Shown here one piece after another: positions 55,015-63,775 of a stretch of 64,000 nucleotides of DNA; within the stretch, counting starts at the first letter, position 1; the number at the start of each line of letters is the position of its first letter. The notes under the pieces are model-generated. The model had not been told where the DNA came from. It saw only the letters and a list, made by a program, of their open reading frames with translations, and searched no databases. Source of the stretch: Prevotella sp. 10(H) (lineage in GTDB: Bacteria > Bacteroidota > Bacteroidia > Bacteroidales > Dysgonomonadaceae); assembly GCF_000711235.1 (NCBI RefSeq), contig NZ_JOMI01000007.1, forward strand, positions 372,001-436,000, written 5' to 3'. Position numbers and translations under genes: made by a program.

Positions 55015-55047
55015 AAAAGCATTCAGTAACAGAGCTGGATGCTTTTG
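55015..55047. terminator. Terminator after the C-terminal-anchor gene
   Basis: A 12-bp stem with one G-T pair: 55015-55026 with 55035-55046, 8-nt loop, T-rich on both sides. It lies between two converging genes. Confidence 0.8.
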
Positions 55048-55052
55048 TCGTT

Positions 55053-55592
55053 TTATTCCTCAATCCATTTTATTATTTTATCAGAGAAAGGATCTTCACG
55101 TGGTGAAGCAAAATCGACCAGATGTCCGTTTTCGTCTATCATAAACTTTTGAAAGTTCCATTGTACTTCTGCATTCATCTTTTTATTTTCAGACTTCTCT
55201 GTAAGCCATTTATATATGGGCGCTTTATTTTTGCCTACAACATCGATCTTGCTCATCATAGGGAAAGAAACATTGTAATTTAATGTACAGAATGTTTTGA
55301 TTTCTTCATTTGTCCCCGGCTCCTGCCCATTAAAGTTGTTTGCCGGGAATCCGATAACTACAAAGTTCTTATCTTTATATTTCTCATATAATTCTTGTAA
55401 CTTTGTGTATTGAGGAGTTAAGCCACATTTCGAAGCTACATTAACTATCAGGACTTTCTTACCTTTTAATGCCGAAAGATCAAATTCTTTCCCGTCTATA
55501 TCCTTTACCTTAAAATCGTATAGGGTCTTGTCATCCTGTACCATAGAGATAGTGATTATGCTAAATAAAAGCGATAAAATAAGCTGTTTCAT
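55053..55592 (-). CDS. Glutathione peroxidase-family thiol peroxidase
   Basis: 179 residues with an N-terminal hydrophobic segment (signal-like, MKQLILSLLFSIITI). The catalytic tetrad motifs are visible: NVASKCGLTPQ (Cys, codon TGT, not Sec), NNFNGQEPG (Gln) and WNFQKFMI (Trp, Asn). Non-selenium Gpx of this type usually uses thioredoxin. It stands alone, converging with the anchor gene. Confidence 0.93.
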   Translation of the reverse strand: MKQLILSLLFSIITISMVQDDKTLYDFKVKDIDGKEFDLSALKGKKVLIVNVASKCGLTPQYTKLQELYEKYKDKNFVVIGFPANNFNGQEPGTNEEIKTFCTLNYNVSFPMMSKIDVVGKNKAPIYKWLTEKSENKKMNAEVQWNFQKFMIDENGHLVDFASPREDPFSDKIIKWIEE

Positions 55593-56016
55593 GTTTCTCT
55601 AAATTTTAAACCGACTATTAGATAAACAAATGAACTTAGATAAAGTTTTTAAGTATAATAAAGAACATCTAAGATGGCTAAATAAGAAAAGTTTCGATTT
55701 TTGTTTCGATAATAAATAATATTCTTTCAAATGTTAATTACTGAAACTAAGGTAATAGTTGTTATATTCATTAAATGCCTTTGTTTGCTTATTTTAATGT
55801 ATTGATAATTAATTTGTTATATTTTACTGAAATGTATGGTATTTGAATATTATATTTTTCGAATCAAAAGTTTTGAAAAGTATAATCTTATGGTTATATT
55901 TGTTTATATAGTGCTATATATAAATAATTTGAAGAGTAGATATGTTTCAAAATAAGTTATAACTGTGTTTTATTTTATTTGGTAATCATAGTAATTAACT
56001 ATTAAAAAGTAAGTTT
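55593..56016. other. AT-rich intergenic region with a strong promoter
   Basis: 424 nt without any credible gene, very AT-rich. It contains one near-ideal promoter (55872-55902) that points to the small ORF at 56017. No repeat or tRNA was seen. Confidence 0.6.
55872..55902 (+). promoter_or_regulatory. Near-ideal Bacteroidetes promoter for the small ORF
   Basis: TTTG at 55872-55875, 19-nt spacer, TATATTTG at 55895-55902: an exact match to TTTG-N19-21-TAnnTTTG. The predicted transcript starts near 55908 and has a leader of about 105 nt. Confidence 0.6.
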
Positions 56017-56196
56017 ATGGGAAAGATTTATAACATTGGAAGTACATCCGAGACTAAAATTAATGAATGTCGTCCGTTCGATACCCATAGTCTGGAAGTG
56101 GAACGGGAATATTCAAATACATATTCGGAAATACTAAGAATTTTCAGAGAAGCTTTTAGTTTGGTTGACATAACACAAATTATTAAGAAAATATAA
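56017..56196 (+). CDS. Small ORF, 59 residues, unknown function
   Basis: ATG 56017 to TAA 56194-56196. The product starts MGKIYNIGSTSETK and ends SLVDITQIIKKI; no signal peptide or membrane helix; it is short, charged and could form helices in its second half. It has an A-rich upstream region typical of Bacteroidetes translation starts, a near-ideal promoter 115 nt upstream and a terminator-like hairpin at its stop. It may be a small protein or the reading frame of an sRNA. No family recognised. Confidence 0.5.
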   Translation: MGKIYNIGSTSETKINECRPFDTHSLEVEREYSNTYSEILRIFREAFSLVDITQIIKKI

Positions 56197-56230
56197 GGAC
56201 AAATATACTTTCAGTCCCTTTGTCTTTATA
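56195..56230 (+). terminator. Terminator-like hairpin after the small ORF
   Basis: 9-bp stem AAGGACAAA (56195-56203) with TTTGTCTTT (56219-56227), one G-T pair, 15-nt loop. The T run is weak. Confidence 0.4.
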
Positions 56231-56429
56231 TAGATAATTATATATGTAAAAAATACCTGTTTTTATAATCAGGTATCAAATTCATGGCAAGATGTATCAT
56301 AGACGGTGCATCTTTTTGTATTATATAGCATAAAAATTTACTTACAGGCTCAACTGTATAATATCTCCGCGTGTTTACCTTCTTTATAAGATGAAGTTGT
56401 AACTTTACAGCAGTTAAAAAGTAAATGAA

Positions 56430-57278
56430 ATGGATTTGAGTTTAGAAGTGTTCTCCATCATTCTGTTTTTCGGAGCCTGCGTTGCAGGTCTTATCGGATC
56501 GTTGACAGGCTTGGGCGGAGGAGTTGTAGTAATCCCATTACTTACATTGGGATTTGGAGTAGATATGCGTTATGCAATCGGTGCGGCGTTGGTTACCTCT
56601 ATAGCAACCTCTTCCGGTGCTGCTGCCGCCTATATCAAAGAAGGTATTACAAATGTACGTATCGGTATGTTCCTCGAAATAGCGACTACAACAGGAGCGG
56701 TAATTGGTGCGATAGTGGCTATGTATCTAGATAAAGTATATATCGCTATCATTTTCGGATGTGTTTTGATATTCTCGGCTGTACGTTCTATAAGTAAAAA
56801 GGAAGAGAATATAGATTATGCGGCGCCCGGTGATAAGCTTGGAGTAAAGTTGAAACTCAACGGCTCTTATCCCACTAAAGGCGGTGGAGTTGAAAAGTAT
56901 AATGTGCATAATGTTCTTGGCGGATATTCACTCATGACAATTGCCGGAGTCTTATCCGGTTTGTTAGGTATTGGTTCCGGAGCATTGAAAGTTCTGGCGA
57001 TGGATACGGCGATGAAGATACCATTTAAAGTATCAACTACTACCAGTAATTTCATGGTCGGAGTGACAGCAGCAGCAAGTGCGGTTATTTATCTGCAACG
57101 TGGATATATAGACCCGGGATTGGCGATGCCTATTGTCGTGGGAGTATTATTAGGAGCATTCTTCGGTTCGAAGATACTGCCGAGGACGAATGTAAAGAAA
57201 TTGCGTCTGCTCTTTAGTGTTGTCATATTCTTCTTGGCAATATCTATGATCTATAATGGTATAACCGGTAAACTCTAA
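56430..57278 (+). CDS. TauE/SafE family sulfite exporter-like permease
   Basis: 282 residues with about eight membrane helices and two related halves. Glycine-rich motifs GSLTGLGGGVVVIPLL and GVLSGLLGIGSGALKVLA match the inverted repeats of the family. It exports sulfite, organosulfonates or related anions. The gene is followed 4 nt later by a DUF1634 gene, a known companion, so the two probably act together. Confidence 0.92.
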   Translation: MDLSLEVFSIILFFGACVAGLIGSLTGLGGGVVVIPLLTLGFGVDMRYAIGAALVTSIATSSGAAAAYIKEGITNVRIGMFLEIATTTGAVIGAIVAMYLDKVYIAIIFGCVLIFSAVRSISKKEENIDYAAPGDKLGVKLKLNGSYPTKGGGVEKYNVHNVLGGYSLMTIAGVLSGLLGIGSGALKVLAMDTAMKIPFKVSTTTSNFMVGVTAAASAVIYLQRGYIDPGLAMPIVVGVLLGAFFGSKILPRTNVKKLRLLFSVVIFFLAISMIYNGITGKL

Positions 57279-57282
57279 GACG

Positions 57283-57696
57283 ATGAATATATTTACAAAG
57301 GAATTCTGGGCCGAAAGAGATATGGAGCTTCTTATTGGGAAGTTGCTTCGCTATGGAGTAATGCTAGCCTGTGGTATTACGCTTTTTGGCGGTATTATAT
57401 ACGTTTATCAGAACCATGGTATATCCATGTCGCATTATAGCCCTACGCCCGACGGACAACCATTTCCGGGCGTAGAACATTATTTACGGGAATTGACAAC
57501 AATTATACCTCGTGTACTCACTTTCGACGGTGCAGCTATTATCCAACTGGGTGTGTGTGTGTTGATTGCTACTCCTATCTTACGTGTGGCTTTTTCCGTT
57601 ATAGCTTTTTTGATCGAAAAAGATTATATGTATGTAGTGATTACCTTGATAGTTTTATGTATTATTGTAGCTAATATGCTTTTAGGATTACATTGA
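57283..57696 (+). CDS. DUF1634 membrane protein
   Basis: 137 residues with three membrane helices (MLACGITLFGGIIYVY; IIQLGVCVLIATPILRVAF; YMYVVITLIVLCIIVANMLL). DUF1634 genes usually follow TauE/SafE permeases and may be a partner subunit. 2 nt before the first M28 peptidase gene. Confidence 0.88.
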   Translation: MNIFTKEFWAERDMELLIGKLLRYGVMLACGITLFGGIIYVYQNHGISMSHYSPTPDGQPFPGVEHYLRELTTIIPRVLTFDGAAIIQLGVCVLIATPILRVAFSVIAFLIEKDYMYVVITLIVLCIIVANMLLGLH

Positions 57697-57698
57697 CC

Positions 57699-58700
57699 AT
57701 GAATAAGATTATACTGTGCCTGCTCTTACTGATTCCTGTTTCGTCTTTTGCCCAGAATCCCAAGGAAAAGGGGCTGGCAAGTATCAACAGGCAGAGTGCC
57801 GAAGCATATATCGGACTTCTTGCAAATGATGCACTGCAGGGACGCGAAGCCGGCAAACAGGGTAACTGTATTGCTGCTGAATATATTAAGGCAGTCTTGC
57901 AGGATATGGGTATAAAGCCATTAAATAATAGTTCCTATTTTCAACCCTTTGAAGCATATAGCAGGGAACGACAAAAGCGCACACGATTTTCAGTACATCC
58001 CGATTCAATAGTTAAATATAAAGGAGAACAGGCTTTTAGAAAACTCGAATTAAGAAACGTATTAGGTTATATAGAAGGCAAAAGGAAGCATGAATATGTT
58101 ATTGTCGGAGCCCACTATGACCATCTGGGAATGGATGAAAGCTTAGCCGGAGATAACATATACAACGGTGCCGATGATAATGCTTCAGGGGTATCTGCTG
58201 TATTACAAATAGCAAAAGCCTTTATCGCAAGTGACGAGAAACCCGAGAGAACGGTCATCTTTGCATTTTGGGACGGAGAAGAACTAGGACTACTCGGCTC
58301 GGAGTATTTTGTTGCCAATTGCCCTTTCGTTTCATCCATAAAAGGATATCTCAACTTCGATATGATTGGGCGTAATAATAATGAATCTAATCCTGAGCAT
58401 GTCGTGTATTTCTATACTGAATCTCACTCCGATTTTGGTAGGTGGCTAAAGGATGATATTACAAAGTATAACCTGAAACTAAAACCCGATTACAGGCCAT
58501 GGGATAAACCAATTGGAGGAAGTGATAATGCATCATTTGCCAAGCGGGATATTCCGCTAATCTGGTATCATACCGACGGGCATCCCGACTATCACCAGCC
58601 GAGTGACCACACAGAGCGTATAAACTGGGATAAACTGATAGATATAACAAAGGCTTCTTTCCTCAATATGTGGAATATGGCTAACCTAAATACCTTTTAA
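57699..58700 (+). CDS. M28 family secreted metallopeptidase, copy 1
   Basis: 333 residues from ATG 57699, signal peptide to SSFAQN. The M28 metal set is complete: VIVGAHYDHLGM, YNGADDNASGVSAV, FWDGEELGLLGSEYF, NFDMIGRNN and IWYHTDGHPDYHQPSDH. It is an aminopeptidase-type zinc enzyme acting in the periplasm or outside. It lies 3 nt before a close paralogue. Confidence 0.92.
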   Translation: MNKIILCLLLLIPVSSFAQNPKEKGLASINRQSAEAYIGLLANDALQGREAGKQGNCIAAEYIKAVLQDMGIKPLNNSSYFQPFEAYSRERQKRTRFSVHPDSIVKYKGEQAFRKLELRNVLGYIEGKRKHEYVIVGAHYDHLGMDESLAGDNIYNGADDNASGVSAVLQIAKAFIASDEKPERTVIFAFWDGEELGLLGSEYFVANCPFVSSIKGYLNFDMIGRNNNESNPEHVVYFYTESHSDFGRWLKDDITKYNLKLKPDYRPWDKPIGGSDNASFAKRDIPLIWYHTDGHPDYHQPSDHTERINWDKLIDITKASFLNMWNMANLNTF

Positions 58701-58703
58701 GAC

Positions 58704-59666
58704 ATGAGATACATTATTACATCATTATTTCTGTTAATAACTCTTTGTTGTTATTCACAATCTCCGATAGAGAAAGGATTAAATGTTATAAACAGGCAGG
58801 ATGCCGAGACTTATATCTCAATATTAGCCAGCGACAGCCTCGAAGGTCGTAAGGGTGGGCAACTGGGAGGAATAAAAGCTGCAGAATACCTGAAGAATCT
58901 GTTAGTGGAAATGGGTGTAAAACCTTGGCGGGGTAACTATTATCAGGACTTCTCTCCGACAAACCATCAGGCATCGGACGGAAGCAGTCTGAAACTTCGT
59001 AATGTCTTAGGTTATATTCCCGGAAAGAATAGTGATGAAATAGTAATGATAGGGGCTCACTTCGACCATGTGGGTGTGGGGCGTAAAATTGCCGGTGACA
59101 GTATCTACAACGGTGCAGACGATAACGCATCGGGTGTTGCAGCTGTCCTGCAGGTGGCCAAAGCTTTTATCGAAAGCGGTCAAAAACCGGAACGCACAGT
59201 GATGTTCGGGCTTTGGGACGGTGAAGAAATGGGACTGCTTGGTTCATTCCATTTTGTCGAAGATCATGCGAGTTATATTCCAATTCCTTTGGTATCCTCC
59301 ATTCCGATAAAAGCCTATATCAATTGTGATATGATAGGAAGGGATAAAAACGGTGACGGTTCGCATGTAGCTGCATTTATCAGTAACAGTAAACCTATCT
59401 TCAAAGAGTGGATTGAAAATGACATAGCGACTTACAATCTGACACTCAGTCCGGAATTCCCGTCTCTTAACAGTTCTCCGGGTGGAAGTGATCACATGCC
59501 GTTTATGCAAAAAGGAGTACCTGTTATATTCTATAATACCGATGTTCACCCTGATTACCACAAGCCGAGTGACGAAGCCGATAAAATCAATTACGATAAA
59601 GTAGTGGATATTACCAAACTGGCTTTTCTCAACTTATGGCATATGGCGAATGCTGAAAGTTTTTAA
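58704..59666 (+). CDS. M28 family secreted metallopeptidase, copy 2
   Basis: 320 residues, signal peptide to CCYSQS. Metal set: MIGAHFDHVGVG, YNGADDNASGVAAV, LWDGEEMGLLGSFHF, NCDMIGRDKNGDG and FYNTDVHPDYHKPSDEAD. It is clearly a paralogue of the preceding gene, sharing block order and the start NVINRQDAETYISILASDSL against INRQSAEAYIGLLAND, so tandem duplication is likely. Confidence 0.92.
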   Translation: MRYIITSLFLLITLCCYSQSPIEKGLNVINRQDAETYISILASDSLEGRKGGQLGGIKAAEYLKNLLVEMGVKPWRGNYYQDFSPTNHQASDGSSLKLRNVLGYIPGKNSDEIVMIGAHFDHVGVGRKIAGDSIYNGADDNASGVAAVLQVAKAFIESGQKPERTVMFGLWDGEEMGLLGSFHFVEDHASYIPIPLVSSIPIKAYINCDMIGRDKNGDGSHVAAFISNSKPIFKEWIENDIATYNLTLSPEFPSLNSSPGGSDHMPFMQKGVPVIFYNTDVHPDYHKPSDEADKINYDKVVDITKLAFLNLWHMANAESF

Positions 59667-59702
59667 TTGATTATTTTTCAAAGAGCGTATTATAATTTTT
59701 TT

Positions 59703-59720
59703 ATTCTATAAATATAGAAT
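59703..59720. other. Perfect palindrome ATTCTATA-AA-TATAGAAT
   Basis: 8-bp arms with 2-nt spacer in the gap between the M28 gene and metG; possibly a small operator or a processing site, with no other support. Confidence 0.3.
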
Positions 59721-59763
59721 GGGAAACTCTTGTTCCTATAAGTATAGATAAACTTTTCATAAA

Positions 59764-59806
59764 AAAATACCAATAAGCAACTTGACCGCTCATTGGTATT
59801 TTCTTT
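59764..59806. terminator. Bidirectional terminator between M28 copy 2 and metG
   Basis: AAAATACCAAT (59764-59774) pairs perfectly with ATTGGTATTTT (59792-59802), 17-nt loop, T run after. It serves two converging genes. Confidence 0.85.
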
Positions 59807-59822
59807 ATATTAAAGTATCTGT

Positions 59823-61865
59823 TTATCCTATCTGGCTGCCCGGAGTAACTTCTTTCGGCGGTTGTATCAATGAAAGAGTACCATCGCTGTCTTCCACGGA
59901 TAGAAGCATTCCCTGCGATTCCACGCCTTTCAGTTTTCGCGGTTCGAGGTTAGCAATAAAGCATACTTGTTTTCCTACAAGGTCTTCCGGTTTATACCAT
60001 GCGGCAATACCCGAAATAATCGTGCGTACACCCATACCGTCGTCGATAGTGAATTGCAGCAACTTATCGGCTTTGGGCATCTTTATGCATTCCAATACTT
60101 TACCAACCCGTAGATCCAGTTTGGCAAAATCATCGAAAGCAACATTCGGCTTTTGCGGAGCCACTTTTACCTCTACAGCCTGCTCGTTTGCCTTTTTAGT
60201 ATCGAGTAGCTTCTGAACCTGCTTATCTATTGTTTTGTCTTCTATCTTGGCAAACAGCAGTTCCGATGGGTTCAATTGATGTCCGGCAGGCAATAAGTCT
60301 ATTCTACCGAGTTGCTCCCATGTAAGATTATCCATATTGATAAACTGACGGATTTTTTTCACGCTGAACGGTAGAAACGGTTCGAAAACAATAGCCAGAT
60401 TCGCTGTTATCTGCAGCGATATATTCATGATTGTCGCCACACGTTCCATATCTGTTTTAGCTACTTTCCACGGTTCAGTATCAGCTAAATATTTGTTTCC
60501 GATACGTGCCAGATTCATAGCTTCTTTGAGGGCATCGCGGAAACGGAATGTATCGAGATATGATTCGATTACTTGTTTTACACCCGCAAACTCTTTAAGG
60601 GTTTCCTTATCGTAGTCGTTCAACTCATGAAGTTGCGGTACTTTATTATCGAAATATTTCTGAGTAAGTACCAGTGCGCGGTTGATAAAGTTACCGAGTA
60701 TCGCTACCAGTTCATTATTGTTTCGCGCCTGAAAATCTTTCCAAGTGAAGTCGTTGTCTTTTGTTTCCGGAGCGTTGGACGTGAGCACGTAGCGCAGGAT
60801 ATCCTGTTGTCCCGGAAAGTCGGCCAGATATTCATGCAGCCACACCGCCCAATTGCGCGAAGTGGATATCTTATCGCCTTCCAGATTCAGAAATTCATTT
60901 GCAGGAACATTCTCCGGCAGAATAAAGGAGCCTTCTGCTTTCAGCATGGCAGGGAACACAATGCAGTGGAATACAATATTATCCTTTCCTATGAAATGGA
61001 GCAGCTTGGTATCTTCCGATTTCCACCATTTCTCCCAGCTGTCCGGGAACAACTCTTTTGTATTCGATATATAGCCGATAGGCGCATCAAACCACACATA
61101 CAATACTTTTCCTTTTGCATCCGGCAGCGGGATAGGCACACCCCAGTCGAGGTCGCGGCTTACAGCACGCGGTTGAAGTCCCATGTCGAGCCATGATTTG
61201 CATTGTCCGTACACGTTCGATTTCCATTCTTTATGGTCTTCAAGTATCCACTGACGCAGCCATGCTTCATGCTTATCCAGTGGCAAATACCAGTGTTTTG
61301 TTTCACGCATAACAGGAGTAGCGCCGGAGATAGTCGAACGTGGGTTTTTCAGGTCTGTCGGGCTAAGTGACGTTCCGCAAGATTCGCACTGGTCACCATA
61401 TGCATTCGGATTGCCACAATGCGGACATTCACCCATGATATAGCGGTCGGCAAGGAACATTTGCGCTTCTTCGTCGAAATACTGTTCGCTTGTCTTTTCT
61501 TCAAAATCACCCTTTTCGTATAGTTTGAGGAAGAAATCCGAAGCCGTTTTCTTATGTATTTCCGAGCTTGTACGGGAATATATATCGAAAGAGATGCCGA
61601 ACTCTTCGAATGATTCTTTAATCAGTGTGTGATATTTGTCAACAATATCCTGAGGCGTCACACCCTCTTTCTTTGCACGTATAGTGATAGGCACCCCGTG
61701 TTCGTCGGAACCGCCGATATGTACTACTTCCTCTCCTTTGAGTCTCAGGTAGCGTACATAAATGTCGGCAGGGATATAAACTCCCGCCAGATGGCCGATA
61801 TGTACAGGGCCGTTGGCATAGGGTAGGGCCGATGTAACAAGGGTTCTGTTGAATTTTTTAGTCAT
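59823..61865 (-). CDS. metG: Methionyl-tRNA synthetase
   Basis: 680 residues. Class I synthetase with [14 protein letters not shown] (HIGH motif), a zinc knuckle [32 protein letters not shown] and the KMSKS counterpart KISTSRNW. The C-terminal EMAP/Trbp111-like tRNA-binding domain ([20 protein letters not shown]) is present, giving the long dimeric form. Confidence 0.97.
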   Translation of the reverse strand: MTKKFNRTLVTSALPYANGPVHIGHLAGVYIPADIYVRYLRLKGEEVVHIGGSDEHGVPITIRAKKEGVTPQDIVDKYHTLIKESFEEFGISFDIYSRTSSEIHKKTASDFFLKLYEKGDFEEKTSEQYFDEEAQMFLADRYIMGECPHCGNPNAYGDQCESCGTSLSPTDLKNPRSTISGATPVMRETKHWYLPLDKHEAWLRQWILEDHKEWKSNVYGQCKSWLDMGLQPRAVSRDLDWGVPIPLPDAKGKVLYVWFDAPIGYISNTKELFPDSWEKWWKSEDTKLLHFIGKDNIVFHCIVFPAMLKAEGSFILPENVPANEFLNLEGDKISTSRNWAVWLHEYLADFPGQQDILRYVLTSNAPETKDNDFTWKDFQARNNNELVAILGNFINRALVLTQKYFDNKVPQLHELNDYDKETLKEFAGVKQVIESYLDTFRFRDALKEAMNLARIGNKYLADTEPWKVAKTDMERVATIMNISLQITANLAIVFEPFLPFSVKKIRQFINMDNLTWEQLGRIDLLPAGHQLNPSELLFAKIEDKTIDKQVQKLLDTKKANEQAVEVKVAPQKPNVAFDDFAKLDLRVGKVLECIKMPKADKLLQFTIDDGMGVRTIISGIAAWYKPEDLVGKQVCFIANLEPRKLKGVESQGMLLSVEDSDGTLSLIQPPKEVTPGSQIG

Positions 61866-61905
61866 ATAGTATCTGTTTATATTTTCCTCTTTGAATATCA
61901 GGATG

Positions 61906-61913
61906 CAAAGATA
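61906..61913 (-). promoter_or_regulatory. Candidate -7 element of metG
   Basis: CAAAGATA on the + strand reads TATCTTTG on the minus strand, 41 nt before the start at 61865. Confidence 0.4.
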
Positions 61914-62020
61914 ATTATTTTAGTTATGAATTATATGTTATGAGTTATGAGTTTACCACATAAATAAGTAAGATATAAGTCTTTTTAATTTTATTTGTTT
62001 ACATAAATTAACTATGTTTA

Positions 62021-62128
62021 GTTAAAAAGTAACAAAGGTAACGGAAATATCAGTTATCAGTCAGGAGTTATCAGATAACTATGTTTCTTGCAAAGAACTG
62101 AATTCGTAAAAGATAACAAAAGTAACAC
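62021..62128 (-). repeat. GTTAC-rich intergenic repeat, copy 2 (inverted)
   Basis: 62021-62044 and 62112-62128 are, in reverse complement, near copies of 22411-22434 and 22346-22361; block order is kept and the spacing is 67 against 49 nt. Confidence 0.6.
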
Positions 62129-62373
62129 ATTTATTACTTTTTTTATTTTCCGTGATTCTGTTTGGCTATATAAGATTTCAAAGATCTGTCCGATAATAAT
62201 TTACCTTCCAATATAGATAAACTTCTCTTTGCTATATAACACTAAATCCACAAAACAAATCCTTCCAATCAAATGTTACTAAATCTAAAGCGAAGCAGCT
62301 TTTTAACTTTTCATTCATCTATAAGATAAAGGTTAAATAAAGATTGTAGGTTATTAATTTAATAAATAAAGAA

Positions 62374-62868
62374 ATGAAGAAATTTACAAAAACTATGCTT
62401 GGGTTATTATCAGCCGTTGTATTAGTATCGTTTTCTGCATCGGTGAATGCACAGGATAAAAAAGAGGACAGGGCAAAAGCACTTGAGCCGTTTCCTCAGG
62501 CTGAGGTAGGCATGGTAAGGCACGTGATAGAGTTGAAAAAGAAATCGGACGAATCCCTTTATAAGGTAGAGATTATTCCGGGCAAGGTGATGAGTGTAGA
62601 CTGCAATCACCATACTCTTATGGGTAAACTTGAAGAAAAAGACTTGCAAGGGTGGGGATATACATATTACGAATTCAAATCGAATGGTCAGACACGTTCT
62701 ACAATGATGGCATGCAACAAACCTAACGAAAACAGATTCGTAAGTGGTCAGACACAAATAGTCCGTTACAACAGTAAATTACCGATTGTGGTCTATGCTC
62801 CTCAGGGATATGAAGTAAAATACAGAATTTGGAAAGCCGAGAAAGAAAAAAGCTCGGAACAGAAATAA
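62374..62868 (+). CDS. Ecotin family serine protease inhibitor
   Basis: 164 residues with a signal peptide (to ASVNAQ). The ecotin core is complete: EPFPQAEVGMVRHVIEL, VDCNHHTLMGKLEEKDLQGW, the reactive loop STMMAC (P1 Met as in E. coli ecotin), the two cysteines of the disulfide and RYNSKLPIVVYAPQGYEVKY. It inhibits trypsin-, chymotrypsin- and elastase-type proteases in the periplasm. A charged tail of about 10 residues is added. Confidence 0.93.
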   Translation: MKKFTKTMLGLLSAVVLVSFSASVNAQDKKEDRAKALEPFPQAEVGMVRHVIELKKKSDESLYKVEIIPGKVMSVDCNHHTLMGKLEEKDLQGWGYTYYEFKSNGQTRSTMMACNKPNENRFVSGQTQIVRYNSKLPIVVYAPQGYEVKYRIWKAEKEKSSEQK

Positions 62869-62896
62869 GTTTTTATAATATTTTGTCATGTTGAAC

Positions 62897-62946
62897 GAAG
62901 TGAAGATTCTCACATTTATATTTGGAGAGTCTTCACTTCTTTATTT
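62897..62946. terminator. REP-like hairpin after the ecotin gene
   Basis: 15-bp stem: GAAGTGAAGA (62897-62906) with TCTTCACTTC (62930-62939) extended by five more pairs. T run follows. The upstream TCATGTTGAACGAAGTGAAG looks like a repeated intergenic motif of Bacteroidetes. Confidence 0.75.
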
Positions 62947-62947
62947 T

Positions 62948-63763
62948 TTATAATCCCAGTGTTTTCTTCAATGTCTTGTATCCGCTAAGGCTTATCCGTA
63001 CCTGATTGCCGTTTTTGAGTTTCAATAACTGGCTTTGCTTATCAAATAATTCAATCTGTGAGATAAATTCTACATTCACAATGCTCGAACGGTGTACCCG
63101 TACGAATTTATCCGTTGGGAGGCTGCTTTCGAATGATTTCATCGTCTGCTCTTTCAGGTATTTTCCTTTGGTGGAATGTATCATTACATAGTCGCCTTCG
63201 GCCTGCAGATGGATGATTTCGGATATCAACACAACATCTATTTTTTGCCCGTTTTTGACAGCGATGCGTTCGAGTATTTCGATGTTTTCCAACTCTTGTG
63301 TATCAGATTTATCTTCCGGGGTTTCAACTTCATTTGCAGTATCCGAAATGATTTCCTCCTCAGTATTATTCAGTCGTGTGAATATTACTATCGTCAGGCT
63401 GTACACCAACAATCCTATAACAATACGGGAAGGTATAACAGATGTCAGAAATATCCATTCATTTTCGGGAAATGACAGATAGAGAGCGAGATATTCTACT
63501 CCTATCCAGCAGGCCACAAACAGGATAGCCATTGCCCCGTAGTTGATAAATTGCTGTTTTGCCGGCAGTGAGGTGAAATGTACATATTTTGCTGCATTTC
63601 TTAGCAGAAGCAATAATCCCGATAAGGCTATTCCGGATACGGCAGAATCAGTTATCAATATATATTCGGGTACATTTATCAGCGGTTTGAAACAGATAAA
63701 GAGAATAACGGCCGCTGCCAATGCGATGAATATATGTATATATATCAATTGGCGGTTTTTCAT
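62948..63763 (-). CDS. Membrane-bound LytTR-type response regulator
   Basis: 271 residues: four membrane helices in the first 130 residues (IHIFIALAAAVILFICFKPL; VSGIALSGLLLLLRN; YGAMAILFVACWIGV; IVIGLLVYSLTIVIF), a short acidic linker and a C-terminal LytTR DNA-binding domain (VVLISEIIHLQAEGDYVMIH; KFVRVHRSSIVN; VRISLSGYKTLKKTL). No receiver domain is present, so the membrane part itself may sense a signal. It lies 12 nt after the LiaF-like gene. Confidence 0.9.
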   Translation of the reverse strand: MKNRQLIYIHIFIALAAAVILFICFKPLINVPEYILITDSAVSGIALSGLLLLLRNAAKYVHFTSLPAKQQFINYGAMAILFVACWIGVEYLALYLSFPENEWIFLTSVIPSRIVIGLLVYSLTIVIFTRLNNTEEEIISDTANEVETPEDKSDTQELENIEILERIAVKNGQKIDVVLISEIIHLQAEGDYVMIHSTKGKYLKEQTMKSFESSLPTDKFVRVHRSSIVNVEFISQIELFDKQSQLLKLKNGNQVRISLSGYKTLKKTLGL

Positions 63764-63775
63764 TTTGCCGTATTC

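Larger units (their letters stand above)
61866..62373. other. Long intergenic region with repeats
   Basis: 508 nt without a gene. It has AGTTATGA-type strings at 61921-61960, a GTTAC-rich repeat at 62021-62128 and the short CAGTTATCAG and GAGTTATCAG repeats between, which recall copies elsewhere in the window. Confidence 0.6.

Noticed and set aside
55426-55431. Possible selenocysteine in the glutathione peroxidase
   Set aside because: The catalytic codon reads TGT (Cys), not TGA, and no SECIS-like element is needed.
60573-61196. 207-codon open frame antisense to metG
   Set aside because: It lies within the well-supported metG frame and its translation has no signal, motif or ordered codon use; it is a shadow frame.
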